From Shimia sp039969785 (GTDB taxonomy: Bacteria > Pseudomonadota > Alphaproteobacteria > Rhodobacterales > Rhodobacteraceae), in assembly GCF_039969785.1 (NCBI RefSeq), contig NZ_JBDVNC010000034.1, positions 90,312 to 154,311 of the forward strand: a DNA stretch of 64,000 nt, given 5' to 3'. Position numbers and translations under genes: made by a program. This document shows positions 16,436-25,999 of the stretch, in pieces. Each line of letters opens with the position of its first letter. Position 1 is the first letter of the stretch. The notes under the pieces were generated by a model. It ran no database searches, was not told the origin of the DNA, and saw only the letters and a list, made by a program, of their open reading frames with translations.

Positions 16436-16927
16436 TTAGGCGTCCCGACGGTACACAAAACACCGTCCTTCAACCGAACCGGGTGGTGTAGGCAAAGGAT
16501 TCAACTCATCAAAGTACATCTTGTCTGATGAAACCATCAGACCGCCAATGCCGAGCAAGGGCTCAATCAAAGGAGACACCAAGCGGGCAAACTGGTCATT
16601 CTTCTCCAGATTGTGCCCGCCAAGGTCAGCATGGATCAACGTTGCCGTCGATCCAAATCGAGCAAGCGCCGCAGGCAACGTTTCGCGTACATCCCCCAAT
16701 ATGGTCATGGATGGATCCGGAGTAGACGCCGGGTTGGATTCGACTTTGCGTTCGAAAACGAAGACCTCCCGCTCGGGCATTTTTTCCCGCATGTGGTCGA
16801 ACGTGCGGCCATTTCCCAGCCCAAGTTCAAAAACCGGGCCTTGCATGCCTTTTGTTTCGGCTACTGCAAAATCCAGACATACGCGCTGGGAAACCATACG
16901 GTTGATAAATACGTCCAGACGGCTCAT
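16436..16927 (-). CDS. Small class I SAM-dependent methyltransferase-like protein (copy A)
   Basis: A 163-residue protein. It begins MSRLDVFINRMVSQR and has the SAM-binding motif I FELGLGNGRTFDHMRE (about 33-48), an acidic VFVFERKVE strand end, and a late HADLGGHN. Length and first residues match the protein at 37207, so the two are paralogues. The start has AGGAG 7 nt upstream. It lies 177 bp upstream of the serine palmitoyltransferase-like gene on the same strand and could lead its operon. The substrate is unknown. It is short for a methyltransferase and lacks an added substrate domain, so a regulatory or small-molecule role is possible. Confidence 0.6.
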   Translation of the reverse strand: MSRLDVFINRMVSQRVCLDFAVAETKGMQGPVFELGLGNGRTFDHMREKMPEREVFVFERKVESNPASTPDPSMTILGDVRETLPAALARFGSTATLIHADLGGHNLEKNDQFARLVSPLIEPLLGIGGLMVSSDKMYFDELNPLPTPPGSVEGRCFVYRRDA

Positions 16928-17165
16928 CGCGACACTCCTGCAATCGGGTTGGCATTTGTTAGATCAGGTCGCTTGGGAATGTCACCCCCTCATACAATCA
17001 CGATGCGGTAATCATGTCCGTCAGGTGTGTCTTAACCCCATTCTAAGGCATCCTTGTGAAAATTGACCGCGCTAGACGCTTGCGACAATGCACATAATCA
17101 TGTTCACTCGCTAACATGCCCTCCTGTTTGTCAGGGTGTTTTGGGGTGCGACAAGGGAAGTTGGC

Positions 17166-18944
17166 GTGACGGCACTGATATCTGTTGAGAACCTGACCAT
17201 CGGCTTTAACGATGATCCGCCTGTTGTTGATGACGTTAGCTTTTCAGTTCAGCCTGGGGAAACTCTGGCGCTGGTTGGCGAAAGCGGCTCGGGCAAAACG
17301 CTCAGCTGCCGTGCCGCGCTGCGTATTCTGCCCGCCTCTGCGCAAGTGCGCTCGGGTCGAATTCACATGGCAGGCCCCGAAGGTGCCACACCGCTGGACC
17401 TTATGGATCTGTCAGAACGACACATGTGCCGTATCCGTGGCGAACGGGTTTCGATGATCTTTCAGGAACCCATGCGGTCATTGTCGCCGCTGCACCGGAT
17501 CGGCAACCAAGTGACCGAAGTGTTGCGCCTGCACAAACGCATGAGCAAAGCTGAGCAGCTGAAGCTTGTTCTGGCGATGTTTGATCGTGTCGGGTTCAAA
17601 GACCCTCAGCGTATCTATGAATCCTACCCGTTTGAGCTGTCTGGCGGTATGCGTCAACGCGCAATGATCGCTATGGCGATGGTGGGGCGTCCTGAAATCC
17701 TGATTGCGGACGAACCGACAACAGCGCTGGACGTGACAACACAAGCGCAGGTGCTGGGTCTGATCAAGGATTTGCAGAAAGAATACGGCATGGCCGTTGT
17801 TCTGGTCACGCATGACCTTGGGGTTGTGGCAAACATGGCCGACAGCGTTGTGGTCATGAACCGGGGGCGGGTGATGGAATCCGGCCCGGCACCGTTGATC
17901 CTCAACGATCCGCAACACGGCTATACACGCGACCTTATGGCGGCTGCCCCGGAAATTCCGGCATCCCCCGTCGACAAGAACAAAGAATCCGACCGGGATT
18001 ACATTCTGGAAATGCACGACGTTTCCAAGACCTTCACGCTCAAAGGCTCATCCGCATGGAAGCCCAAAACCATCGTGCACGCGGTGCGCAGTATCGAATT
18101 TGGTGTCGAGCGGGGTAAAACGCTGGCGGTTGTTGGCGAATCCGGGTCCGGGAAAACCACCTGTGCCCGTATGGCGCTGGGCGCAGAACGCGCCGATGCA
18201 GGCGCATCGATCTTATTCCGGGCTGAGACCGACGCCGAGCCGATTGACCTGCAAAAGCTCGACAATGCGGAACGTCTGGCGTTCCAGCGCAAAGCACAGA
18301 TGGTTTTTCAGGACCCTTATTCTACGCTGAACCCCCGGATGCGCGTGAAAGATGCATTGATGGAACCGATGGAAATCCACGGTATCGGGTCCGCGTCCGA
18401 ACGTATGGACCGCGCAGAAGAAATGTTGCGCTGGGTTGGGCTCAGCCAGAATATGCTAACCCGCTATCCGCATGCCTTTTCCGGTGGCCAGCGCCAACGC
18501 CTGTCGATTGCACGTGCGCTGATGCTGGGGCCGACATTTCTTGTGTGTGACGAACCGACATCCGCTCTGGACGTGTCCGTGCAGGAGCAGGTTCTGCAAC
18601 TTCTCGAAGAAATCCGCGACCGCCTCAACCTCAGCTATCTGTTCATCAGCCACGATCTGGCTGTTGTCGCACGCATCGCTGACGAGGTGGCCGTCATGCG
18701 ATCCGGCCTTGTTGTTGAACAAGGCCCGCCGGATCAGCTTTTCTACAATCCTCAACATCCCTACACCAAAGCGTTGATTGCCGCTCAACCAGAGCCGGAC
18801 ATCAACCGCCCGATCGATCTTAAGATCGTGGCTCAAGGCGCTGGTGAACCGTCAACATGGCCTGACTCTTTCCGTTTCGACGGAACGACCGTTCCGCCAT
18901 TGACCGTCACCGGGCCCGGACACAAGGTACGCTGTTATGTTTAA
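17166..18944 (+). CDS. Peptide ABC importer, fused double ATPase (YejF/GsiA-like)
   Basis: A 592-residue protein starting at GTG 17166 behind AAGGGAAG. It joins two OppD/OppF-type ATPases. Domain 1 has Walker A GESGSGKT (about 38-45), signature LSGGMRQR and ILIADEPTTALD. Domain 2 repeats these with GESGSGKTT (about 324-332), FSGGQRQRLSIARAL and LVCDEPTSALD. Each ends with the oligopeptide-transporter C-terminal HPYT-like element (QHGYTRDL, QHPYTKAL). It energises uptake of peptides or related compounds through the permeases that follow. It is the first gene of a four-gene operon and overlaps the binding-protein gene by 8 bp. Confidence 0.9.
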   Translation: MTALISVENLTIGFNDDPPVVDDVSFSVQPGETLALVGESGSGKTLSCRAALRILPASAQVRSGRIHMAGPEGATPLDLMDLSERHMCRIRGERVSMIFQEPMRSLSPLHRIGNQVTEVLRLHKRMSKAEQLKLVLAMFDRVGFKDPQRIYESYPFELSGGMRQRAMIAMAMVGRPEILIADEPTTALDVTTQAQVLGLIKDLQKEYGMAVVLVTHDLGVVANMADSVVVMNRGRVMESGPAPLILNDPQHGYTRDLMAAAPEIPASPVDKNKESDRDYILEMHDVSKTFTLKGSSAWKPKTIVHAVRSIEFGVERGKTLAVVGESGSGKTTCARMALGAERADAGASILFRAETDAEPIDLQKLDNAERLAFQRKAQMVFQDPYSTLNPRMRVKDALMEPMEIHGIGSASERMDRAEEMLRWVGLSQNMLTRYPHAFSGGQRQRLSIARALMLGPTFLVCDEPTSALDVSVQEQVLQLLEEIRDRLNLSYLFISHDLAVVARIADEVAVMRSGLVVEQGPPDQLFYNPQHPYTKALIAAQPEPDINRPIDLKIVAQGAGEPSTWPDSFRFDGTTVPPLTVTGPGHKVRCYV

Positions 18945-20829
18945 AAGAGTTCTTCTCACTGCGGCGCTGACGGTGACAGCGACGCTGGCCGCTGCCTTTG
19001 ACGTTAAGGAAAGCGCATTTTGGCAGGCCGAGGTTGATCTGGGCAATCTGCCTTCTGCGGCAGAGCGTATTCCGGACACGCCCTTGGTGATCGATCTGGA
19101 ACGGATCGGGCGCGAATTTGGTCAACCGGGCGGTACCATTCGAACGCTTGTCACGCGTGTCAAAGATGTTCGGCAGATGGTGGTCTACGGATATGCGCGG
19201 CTGGTCGGATTTGATGCCCGTTACGAACTGGGCGCGGATATCCTGCAATCCATTGACAATGAGGATGATCGCAAATTCACGTTGCACCTGCGCCCCGGGC
19301 ATCGCTGGTCAGACGGGCATCCCTTCACGTCCGAGGATTTCCGCTATTGGTGGGAAGACGTCGCCAATCACGAACTTTTATCGCCCTCTGGTCCTGTCGA
19401 TTTCCTGCGCGTCGATGGCGATCTGCCAACCGTCACGTTCCCGGACGAAACCACCGTTATCTATGAATGGGCCAATCCCAATCCCCAGTTTCTTCAAATG
19501 CTGGCCGAAGCGCGCCCGCCTTTCATTTATCGCCCTGCGCATTTCCTGAAAAAGCTGCACGCCAAATACGCTGACGAAGAAACCCTCAGCGAATTGTTGT
19601 ACGAAGCCCGCGTGCGCAGCTGGCCCGCGCTGCACAATCGCAGCGATAATATGTACAAGTTCGACAATCCCGACCTGCCCACGTTGCAGCCATGGATGTT
19701 GGCCACCAAAGATGGCAAAAGCCGTTTCCTGTTTGTGCGCAATCCTTATTATCACCGCGTGGACGCCAAGGGTGTGCAATTGCCCTATGCCGACGTGGTC
19801 GAAATGCAGGTTGTGGCCCCCGGACTTGTCGCGGCCAAAGCCAACGCAGGCGAGGTTGATCTTCAGGCGCGCGGCCTTGATTTCAAAGATACGGCGATCC
19901 TGAAAAAGGGCGAATCCAGTGGCAAATACAACACCTTGCTCTGGGGCAATGGCACCGCGTCACAAATCGCGATTTATCTTAACCTGAATTACAACGACGA
20001 CGGATGGCGTGAAACCATGCGCGACGCGCGCCTGCGCCGCGCCCTGTCGCTGGCGATCAACCGCAAGATCATCAACAAAGGTCTGTATTTCGGTCTGGCC
20101 AAAGAAGGCGGGATGACGGTTTTGCCGATCAGCCCCTTCTACAAAGAAGAAAACCGCACCGCATGGGCCACCTATGACATCGATCAGGCCAACGCTTTGC
20201 TTGACGAAATGGGGCTGACAGAACGCGACAAAGACGGGTTCCGCCTGATGCCTGACGGGCGACCGCTGTGGATCGTCATTGAGACCGCGGGCGAGCGCCA
20301 GGAAGTTGAGAACGCGATGCAGATCGTGACCGACAACTGGAGAGACATTGGCGTCAAACTGATCATGCGCCCGCTGGAACGCGACATCCTGCGCAACCGG
20401 GTTTATGCCGGTGAAACCATGGCCGCCGTGTGGTTCGGTTGGGACAATGGCATCCCTCAGACTTACACATCGCCGGGGTATCTTGCTCCGTGGGATCAAT
20501 CCTTTTTTGCATGGCCCAAATGGGGACAATACCACCAGAACTCTGGTGCCGCTGGCGAAGCCCCCGACGTGCCCGCCGCCATCCGCCTGAACGAACTGGC
20601 CGAGTCATGGACCCACGCATATACCGCCGCCGAACGGGGCGTTATCTGGCAGGAAATGGTTGATATCCACGCGGATCAGGTTTTTGCCATCGGCATTCTC
20701 AATCAGGCGCCACAGCCTGTTGTGGTGTCCAACCGCCTTAAGAATGTACCGGAAAAGGCAATCTGGGCGTGGTCGCCCGGCGCGCATTTCGGTATGCACC
20801 GTCCTGATGAATTTTTCTTTGCCGACTAG
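18937..20829 (+). CDS. Family-5 periplasmic solute-binding protein (YejA-like)
   Basis: A 630-residue extracytoplasmic protein. A signal peptide covers residues 1-20 (positively charged start, hydrophobic core, AAA end). The body has LRPGHRWSDGHPFTSEDFRYWW, the classic SBP_bac_5 motif for the ligand-binding lobe, and later RRALSLAINRKIIN. It is longer than DppA/OppA (about 530) and nearer the YejA/microcin-C-importer length. The ligand may be a peptide, opine or peptidyl compound. It is co-transcribed with the ATPase upstream and two permeases downstream. Confidence 0.88.
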   Translation: MFKRVLLTAALTVTATLAAAFDVKESAFWQAEVDLGNLPSAAERIPDTPLVIDLERIGREFGQPGGTIRTLVTRVKDVRQMVVYGYARLVGFDARYELGADILQSIDNEDDRKFTLHLRPGHRWSDGHPFTSEDFRYWWEDVANHELLSPSGPVDFLRVDGDLPTVTFPDETTVIYEWANPNPQFLQMLAEARPPFIYRPAHFLKKLHAKYADEETLSELLYEARVRSWPALHNRSDNMYKFDNPDLPTLQPWMLATKDGKSRFLFVRNPYYHRVDAKGVQLPYADVVEMQVVAPGLVAAKANAGEVDLQARGLDFKDTAILKKGESSGKYNTLLWGNGTASQIAIYLNLNYNDDGWRETMRDARLRRALSLAINRKIINKGLYFGLAKEGGMTVLPISPFYKEENRTAWATYDIDQANALLDEMGLTERDKDGFRLMPDGRPLWIVIETAGERQEVENAMQIVTDNWRDIGVKLIMRPLERDILRNRVYAGETMAAVWFGWDNGIPQTYTSPGYLAPWDQSFFAWPKWGQYHQNSGAAGEAPDVPAAIRLNELAESWTHAYTAAERGVIWQEMVDIHADQVFAIGILNQAPQPVVVSNRLKNVPEKAIWAWSPGAHFGMHRPDEFFFAD

Positions 20830-20838
20830 GATCCACTG

Positions 20839-21867
20839 ATGGCTATACTGCGCTTTGCAGTCTTCCGGTTACTGACGATGCTGGCCACCCTTGTGGTGGT
20901 CTCGGTGTTGATTTTTGCCATTATCAACCTGCCGCCCGGGGACTATCTTACCAATCAGATCAACGAGCTGCGCGCAACCGGCCAATCCAACGGCATCGCC
21001 AAGGCAGAGTTTTTGCGCACGGAATACTCGCTCGATCAACCGCTGTGGAAACAGTACATGATCTGGATGGGTTTCCTGCCCGGTCCACACGGTTTCCTTG
21101 GGATCATTCAGGGCGAATTTGGCTGGTCCTTCGAATTTGACAAGCCCGTGGCCGACCTCGTTGGTGGCGCGCTTTGGATGACCGTTCTGGTCAATCTTGC
21201 AGCGGTCCTGTTCATCTACGCCATCGCCCTGCCACTGGGCGTCATCGCCGCCGCGCGCTCAAAAACATGGATCGATTACACCTCTGCTCTTGTTGGTTAC
21301 CTTGGCCTCGCCACGCCCAACTTTCTGCTCGCGCTGATCCTGTTCTATTACGGGAATCGCTACCTGAACCTGCCCATTGGTGGCCTGATGGACCCCAGGT
21401 TCGAAGGCGAACCGATGAGCTTTGACAAAATGAAGTCGGTTCTGGTGCATCTGATCATCCCGACCTTTGTGATCGGGACTTCCGGTGCTGCGGGCATGAT
21501 GCAACGCCTGCGCGCCAATTTGCTGGACGAGCTGGGCAAACCCTACGTCGAAACCGCCCGCGCCAAGGGCATGCGCGAAAGCTCAATGTTGATGAAATAT
21601 CCCCTGCGCGTGGCCTTCAACCCGTTTGTCGCTGATATCGGAACATTGCTGCCCTCGTTGGTTTCGGGTTCGGTTCTGGTGTCCGTGGTGTTGGGCCTGC
21701 AAACCATCGGGCCGGTCCTGCTGACCGCGCTGAAATCGCAGGATCTCTTCTTATCGGCATTTGTCCTGATGTTCGTGGCGCTGCTCACCCTGATTGGTAC
21801 ACTCATATCCGATGTGCTGCTGGCGCTGCTTGATCCCCGCATTCGGTTCGGAGGGCGTGCGAAATGA
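20839..21867 (+). CDS. Peptide ABC importer permease (DppB/YejB-like)
   Basis: A 342-residue inner-membrane protein with about six helices, an N-terminal helix at 8-28 and the BPD_transp_1 core. The EAA loop reads YVETARAKGMRE (about 235-246), the coupling site for the ATPase. The periplasmic loop after helix 1 carries TEYSLDQPLWKQY, as in DppB/YejB. It sits 9 bp after the binding-protein gene and overlaps the next permease by ATGA. Confidence 0.88.
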   Translation: MAILRFAVFRLLTMLATLVVVSVLIFAIINLPPGDYLTNQINELRATGQSNGIAKAEFLRTEYSLDQPLWKQYMIWMGFLPGPHGFLGIIQGEFGWSFEFDKPVADLVGGALWMTVLVNLAAVLFIYAIALPLGVIAAARSKTWIDYTSALVGYLGLATPNFLLALILFYYGNRYLNLPIGGLMDPRFEGEPMSFDKMKSVLVHLIIPTFVIGTSGAAGMMQRLRANLLDELGKPYVETARAKGMRESSMLMKYPLRVAFNPFVADIGTLLPSLVSGSVLVSVVLGLQTIGPVLLTALKSQDLFLSAFVLMFVALLTLIGTLISDVLLALLDPRIRFGGRAK

Positions 21868-23015
21868 CCATTCTGCCTGACGGACGTTTTGTTGACGACA
21901 AACCCTATGAACGCGAAATGGGCGCCGAGGCGCGCAACGCCGATCTGGACGCCTCTAATACGGTCCTCATGTTGCGCCGCTTTGTCAAACACCGGCTGGC
22001 GTTGTTTTCGGGTCTCTTCCTGATCCTGTCCTATCTGATGTTGCCCTTTGCCGGGTTCATTTCGCCTTATACGCCGAATGAACGGCTTGAGGATTATCTC
22101 TATCACCCGCCGCAGGTCGTGCATTTCTTCCACGAAGGCAGCTTTGTCGGTCCGTTTGTCTACGAAACCGAAGCCCAGATGAACCTGGAAAGCTTTTCGT
22201 GGGAATACGTCGCGGACAGGTCCACGCCGGCCAAGCTGGAATTTTTCTGTAAGGGCGGAGAGTACCACCTTGCCGGGTTCATCAAATCTGACACCCACCT
22301 GTTCTGCGCCCCCGAAGGCGCCACAGCGTTTTTGTGGGGATCAGACCGGCTGGGACGGGATGTGTTCTCGCGCATTCTCTATGGCGCGCAATTGTCTCTG
22401 ACAGTTGGTCTCGTGGGCATCACAGTGTCCTTTGTGATTGGTATCGTGCTCGGATCTATCGCGGGCTATTTTGGCGGCTTCCTTGACTGGGTCATCAACC
22501 GTGTGATCGAAATTCTGCGCAGCCTGCCGGAACTGCCGCTCTGGCTGGCGCTGTCGGCGGCGGTGCCGTCGCATTGGGGACCGGTCTCGGTGTTCTTCAT
22601 CATCTCTATCATTCTCGGGATTCTGGATTGGCCCGGTTTGGCGCGTGCAGTGCGCTCTAAATTCTTGTCGCTCAGAGAAGAAGAATTTGTACGCGCCGCC
22701 GAAATGATGGGCGCAAAACCGGGTCGTGTGATCCGACGCCACCTGCTGCCCAATTTCCTCAGCCACCTGATCGCTTCGGCAACTTTGTCGATCCCGGCGA
22801 TGATCCTTGGTGAAACGGCGCTGTCTTTCCTTGGCCTCGGCCTGCGGGCGCCTGCGGTGAGTTGGGGGGTGATGCTGAACGACGCCCAGAACCTCGCCTC
22901 GATCGAAATCTACCCATGGACGGCGATTCCAATGTTGCCCATTGTGGTGGTCGTGCTGGCATTCAACTTCTTTGGCGACGGCCTGCGCGATGCGCTTGAC
23001 CCAAACCGCAGCTGA
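21864..23015 (+). CDS. Peptide ABC importer permease (DppC/YejE-like)
   Basis: A 383-residue permease, longer than DppC (about 300). The surplus is a roughly 110-residue periplasmic insertion after the first helix, as in YejE. The downstream core has LGRDVFSRILYGAQLSL and the EAA loop EEFVRAAEMMGAKPGRVI. With its partner it forms the heterodimeric channel of the importer. It is the last gene of the operon; a GC-rich repeat with terminator-like hairpin starts about 40 bp downstream. Confidence 0.88.
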   Translation: MTILPDGRFVDDKPYEREMGAEARNADLDASNTVLMLRRFVKHRLALFSGLFLILSYLMLPFAGFISPYTPNERLEDYLYHPPQVVHFFHEGSFVGPFVYETEAQMNLESFSWEYVADRSTPAKLEFFCKGGEYHLAGFIKSDTHLFCAPEGATAFLWGSDRLGRDVFSRILYGAQLSLTVGLVGITVSFVIGIVLGSIAGYFGGFLDWVINRVIEILRSLPELPLWLALSAAVPSHWGPVSVFFIISIILGILDWPGLARAVRSKFLSLREEEFVRAAEMMGAKPGRVIRRHLLPNFLSHLIASATLSIPAMILGETALSFLGLGLRAPAVSWGVMLNDAQNLASIEIYPWTAIPMLPIVVVVLAFNFFGDGLRDALDPNRS

Positions 23016-23052
23016 TCTGATCCCAACACGCATCAGATCAGCATGCGCCGAT

Positions 23053-23121
23053 CCCCGGGCTTCATTTTGCCAAAAATACTCCGGGGGACGGCGCCGCAAG
23101 GCGACGGGGGGCTTGGCCCCC
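23053..23121. repeat. GC-rich Rhodobacterales-type intergenic repeat with hairpin
   Basis: The segment contains TTTTGCCAAAAATACTCCGG followed by a GGCGCCGCAAGGCG palindrome and the hairpin GGGGGC-TTG-GCCCCC near 23107-23121. I recognise this arrangement as a repeat common between genes of Rhodobacteraceae genomes. It lies just after the peptide importer operon and may terminate it. Only one copy is in this window, so the repeat claim rests on memory. Confidence 0.55.
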
Positions 23122-23253
23122 TTCTGCCCTGTTGTTGCAATAGATCCTTGCCAATGACACTGACGGGGACTGGCATTAATCGCTGATGCCGCGTTGGGAG
23201 GGGCTGCTGCGCTGGATCATGCCCCTGCAAATGGCTGATAGATAAACTGGATT

Positions 23254-23508
23254 TCACCCTGAACACCTCGTTTCTTGTGATAGATGTGGCCGCGTTTGAT
23301 TGTTTTGATGGTCTCTATCCCGCTCAAAGTCGAACATCTGATCGTTCGTATCCACAGCGCGCCAAAGATAGCGCCACTGTCCGTCGACGCGGATGTAGGT
23401 CTCGTCCAAATGCCAATCGAAGCTGGTGCGCCGCAAATGTGTCTCGGTCCGTCTGTTCAGTTCAGGTCCGAACTTCAGAACCCAGCGATAAACCGTGGAT
23501 CGATCCAC
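23254..23508 (-). pseudogene. IS6-family transposase remnant
   Basis: The reading frame contains VDRSTVYRWVLKFG, LRRTSFDWHLDETYIRV and WRYLWRAVDTNDQM, the central part of IS6-family transposases with the first catalytic aspartate in WHLDETYI. Homology stops after FDF near 23329 and the N-terminal domain is missing. Immediately upstream at 23513-23526 is GGAGACTGTTGCGT (minus strand), resembling an IS6 terminal repeat. The element has therefore lost both the start and the catalytic end and cannot be active. Confidence 0.8.
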
Positions 23509-23526
23509 ACAGACGCAACAGTCTCC

Positions 23527-23892
23527 CTGAACTCCTTCGGCATGATCAACGCGTGATCGAAAAACCCTGAACCAGACTTTCGCTACTCCGCGCTTGAACT
23601 GGTAAAGTACGGACTAAGTGCGCCTTCGTCCAGCTGGTGTGAACTGGCGAGGTCGATCTTTAATACCCGCAGGAAACGCCAGACATATTGCACTTCAACA
23701 TCACCCGGCACCTTGGAAGCAGAAATCTATTCATATCAGAATGATATGGAGGCGTAACTAATAGGTATTGGACTGATATAATGCTTCAAGTCATAAACTT
23801 TTCATTAGTCAGACGGGCAGCCTGAAAACACTGAAATCAAGTGCAGTCGGGGTGCCCGGAATCAAGGCAAGCACAATGGAGGAAGCTCAAAG
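23527..23892. promoter_or_regulatory. Leader region of the cyclase gene with inverted repeat
   Basis: No credible gene is seen in these 366 bases. An exact inverted repeat CATATC-AGAAT-GATATG lies at 23732-23748, and a TATAAT box at 23777-23782 lies about 110 bp before the start codon; the -35 is weak. The repeat just upstream of the -10 region would suit an activator or repressor of the cyclase gene. The earlier part (23527-23700) looks like degenerate transposon DNA. Confidence 0.4.
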
Positions 23893-24729
23893 ATGGTCAA
23901 AGTACGCGGGATTGAGTTTCAGGGAAACACTGACAATGACATGGGGCTGGAGTTTTACAACCTCAGCCACCGTTTTGGATTTCAGAACCCGAACTGGCCC
24001 TATTTTGAAGATACCAAGATCGAGCGTATCCACTATATGGCTAAATCGGGTGTTCTGAGCCAGCGGATCACCACCACCATGCACGCGACCACACACATCG
24101 ACGCACCGGCCCACGTCGTGCAGGGCACGCCCTTTATCGACGAGGTGCCGCTGCCACATTTCTTTGGCTCTGGCATCGTAGTGTCTTTGCCAAAGAAAAA
24201 ATGGGAGCCAATTACCGGCGAGGATCTTGAAAAAGCTTGCGGCCACGTGATCCGTAAGGGCGATGTTCTGATCATTAACACCGGTTGGCACCATGACTAC
24301 GAAGATGGCGACTACTTTGCGTATTGCCCCGGTTTTGTAGCTTCTGCTGGCGAATGGATGGTTGAAAAGGGCGTCAAGGTCGTCGGCCATGATACGCAAG
24401 CAAATGATCACCCGCTTGCGACCGCGATCGGCCCGCAAAGGAATGGCCCTCTGCTTCCACATTTGGAAGAGGAATATAAGGAATGGTCCGGCGGCAACGA
24501 CTGGAAAGACGACTTCCCGGATTGGGAACCGGTACACCAAATCCTGTTCAAGAACGGCATCATGGGTATCGAGAACGTTGGCGGCGATCTGGACGCGGTG
24601 ACCGGCAAACGCTGCACTTTCGCGTTTTTCCCTTGGAACTGGGACCGCGGCGACGGCTGCATCATCCGCCTCGTAGCGATGATCGATAAGGGTCAGAACT
24701 TCCGCATCGACGACGGCGCAGAATTCTAA
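23893..24729 (+). CDS. Cyclase-family metal hydrolase (kynurenine formamidase-like fold)
   Basis: A 278-residue protein with a strong GGAGGAA ribosome site. The family motif appears as HATTHIDAPAH (about 63-73), whose histidines and aspartate bind the catalytic metal in arylformamidases and isatin hydrolases; HDTQANDHPLA and the late acidic residues complete the site. Possible reactions are hydrolysis of formylkynurenine, isatin or another cyclic amide; no tryptophan-degradation genes are adjacent. The gene stands alone between an IS6 remnant and an IS3 element and is followed by its own terminator, so it may be a transferred single-gene unit. Confidence 0.75.
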   Translation: MVKVRGIEFQGNTDNDMGLEFYNLSHRFGFQNPNWPYFEDTKIERIHYMAKSGVLSQRITTTMHATTHIDAPAHVVQGTPFIDEVPLPHFFGSGIVVSLPKKKWEPITGEDLEKACGHVIRKGDVLIINTGWHHDYEDGDYFAYCPGFVASAGEWMVEKGVKVVGHDTQANDHPLATAIGPQRNGPLLPHLEEEYKEWSGGNDWKDDFPDWEPVHQILFKNGIMGIENVGGDLDAVTGKRCTFAFFPWNWDRGDGCIIRLVAMIDKGQNFRIDDGAEF

Positions 24730-24740
24730 ACCTCCCTGAC

Positions 24741-24774
24741 TGGCCGCCGGGAAACCGGCGACCGTCTTTTTTAG
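24741..24774 (+). terminator. Rho-independent terminator of the cyclase gene
   Basis: The hairpin CGCCGG-GAAA-CCGGCG is followed within a few bases by a run of six T. It lies about 15 bp after the cyclase stop codon. Confidence 0.85.
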
Positions 24775-24938
24775 CAAATTCTGGGATGAGACACATGCAC
24801 ATCAAGCGTTTTCAGGATGCCCAACCTTGTCCGTCGTCAAATAAAGTTGGACATCAGATCGGCTTGAGCACAGGAGGCTCTGGTTCTTTCGTGTGATTGA
24901 TTATGCTGCTTGTTTTTGATGTTGCAAGCGGCGTTGTT

Positions 24939-24980
24939 CACTGCCCGGCAGGGTTATGCGCAGCATGATCCCGAGAGGGG
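24939..24980 (-). repeat. Short hairpin insert, copy A
   Basis: This 42-bp unit begins CACTGCCCGGCAG on the plus strand and ends CGAGAGGGG, with an imperfect stem around ATGC-GCA-GCAT-type bases. It lies at the 3' end of the IS-1 orfB, replacing its native end. The outer blocks match copies B, C and D; the stem sequence differs. Confidence 0.65.
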
Positions 24981-25190
24981 GATCGTCTGTTTTTTGATCT
25001 TCTCCCTTTCCCTTAGAATAGCTTTGTCGCGCCCGAAGTAGACGTCAGCGGGTGTGACGTTGTTCAGGCTCTCGTGGTAGCGCTGGTTGTTGTAATACTC
25101 GACAAAAGCCCCGATCTGGCGTTCGAGATCTCCGGGCAAGTAATAGTTTTCCAGCAGAACACGGTTCTTCATGGTCTGATGCCAGCGTTC

Positions 25191-25231
25191 CACTGCCCGG
25201 CAGTGCATTGCGTAGCAATGTCACGAGAGGG
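25191..25231 (-). repeat. Short hairpin insert, copy B
   Basis: This 41-bp unit starts CACTGCCCGGCAG, has stem CATTGC-GTA-GCAATG and ends ACGAGAGGG (plus strand). It is inserted between the codons for GKI and ERW of IS3 orfB. About 40 bp is added relative to the expected uninterrupted sequence, which shifts the frame. Confidence 0.75.
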
Positions 25232-25846
25232 ATCTTGCCTTGCGTTTGCGGATGGAATGGTGCGCCACGGACATGCTTCAATTTCTGGCCTTCCAGCCAT
25301 TCAGCCAAATCAACCGAGATATAGCAGGAGCCGTTGTCACTCAGCAGACGAGGTTTGTGACGCACGACAGCCTGGTCGCAACCCGATGCCGTCAGTGCCA
25401 GTTCGATTGTATCTGTCACGTCCTCAGCGCGCATGTTTGTGCAGAGCTTCCACGCGATGATGTAGCGGCTGTAATCGTCCAAGATCGTGCTCAGATAATA
25501 CCAGCCCCAGCCGATGATTTTGAAGTAAGTAAAGTCTGTCTGCCACATCTCGTTGATGGCAGTGGTTTTGTCCGTGAACTCGTCAGCAGCCTTGATCACC
25601 ACGTAATCAGGCGCAGTGATCAGGTCAGCTGCTTTTAGAATGCGGTAAGCTGATGATTCAGAGACAAAATACCGCTTCTCATCCGTGTATTTGACGGCAA
25701 GCTCGCGTGTCGACAACGCCTCGTGCTCCAATGCAAACTCGATCAAATCATCGCGCCTGACGTCTGGGATACGGTTCCAGACAGACTTGGGACGCGGCGA
25801 ATGATCGGCCAACGCGTCCAGACCACCATCGAGATAAAGATCGTAT

Positions 25847-25889
25847 CCCGTTGACCGGCAGTCGATTGCAAAGCAATCGATGAGAGGGG
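25847..25889 (-). repeat. Short hairpin insert, copy C
   Basis: This 43-bp unit starts CCCGTTGACCGGCAG and ends GAGAGGGG around the perfect stem TCGATTGC-AAA-GCAATCGA. It sits just after the RSTFYR codons in the N-terminal helix-turn-helix region of IS3 orfB and shifts the frame. Confidence 0.8.
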
Positions 25890-25999
25890 CCGATAAAACG
25901 TGCTGCGCGGAATGCACAGCATATCAAGCGTCTGTTTAACTGGCAGGTGTGAGCCCTCGACGGTGCGGATGATCTCAAGCTTCTCGGATGCTGGATACC

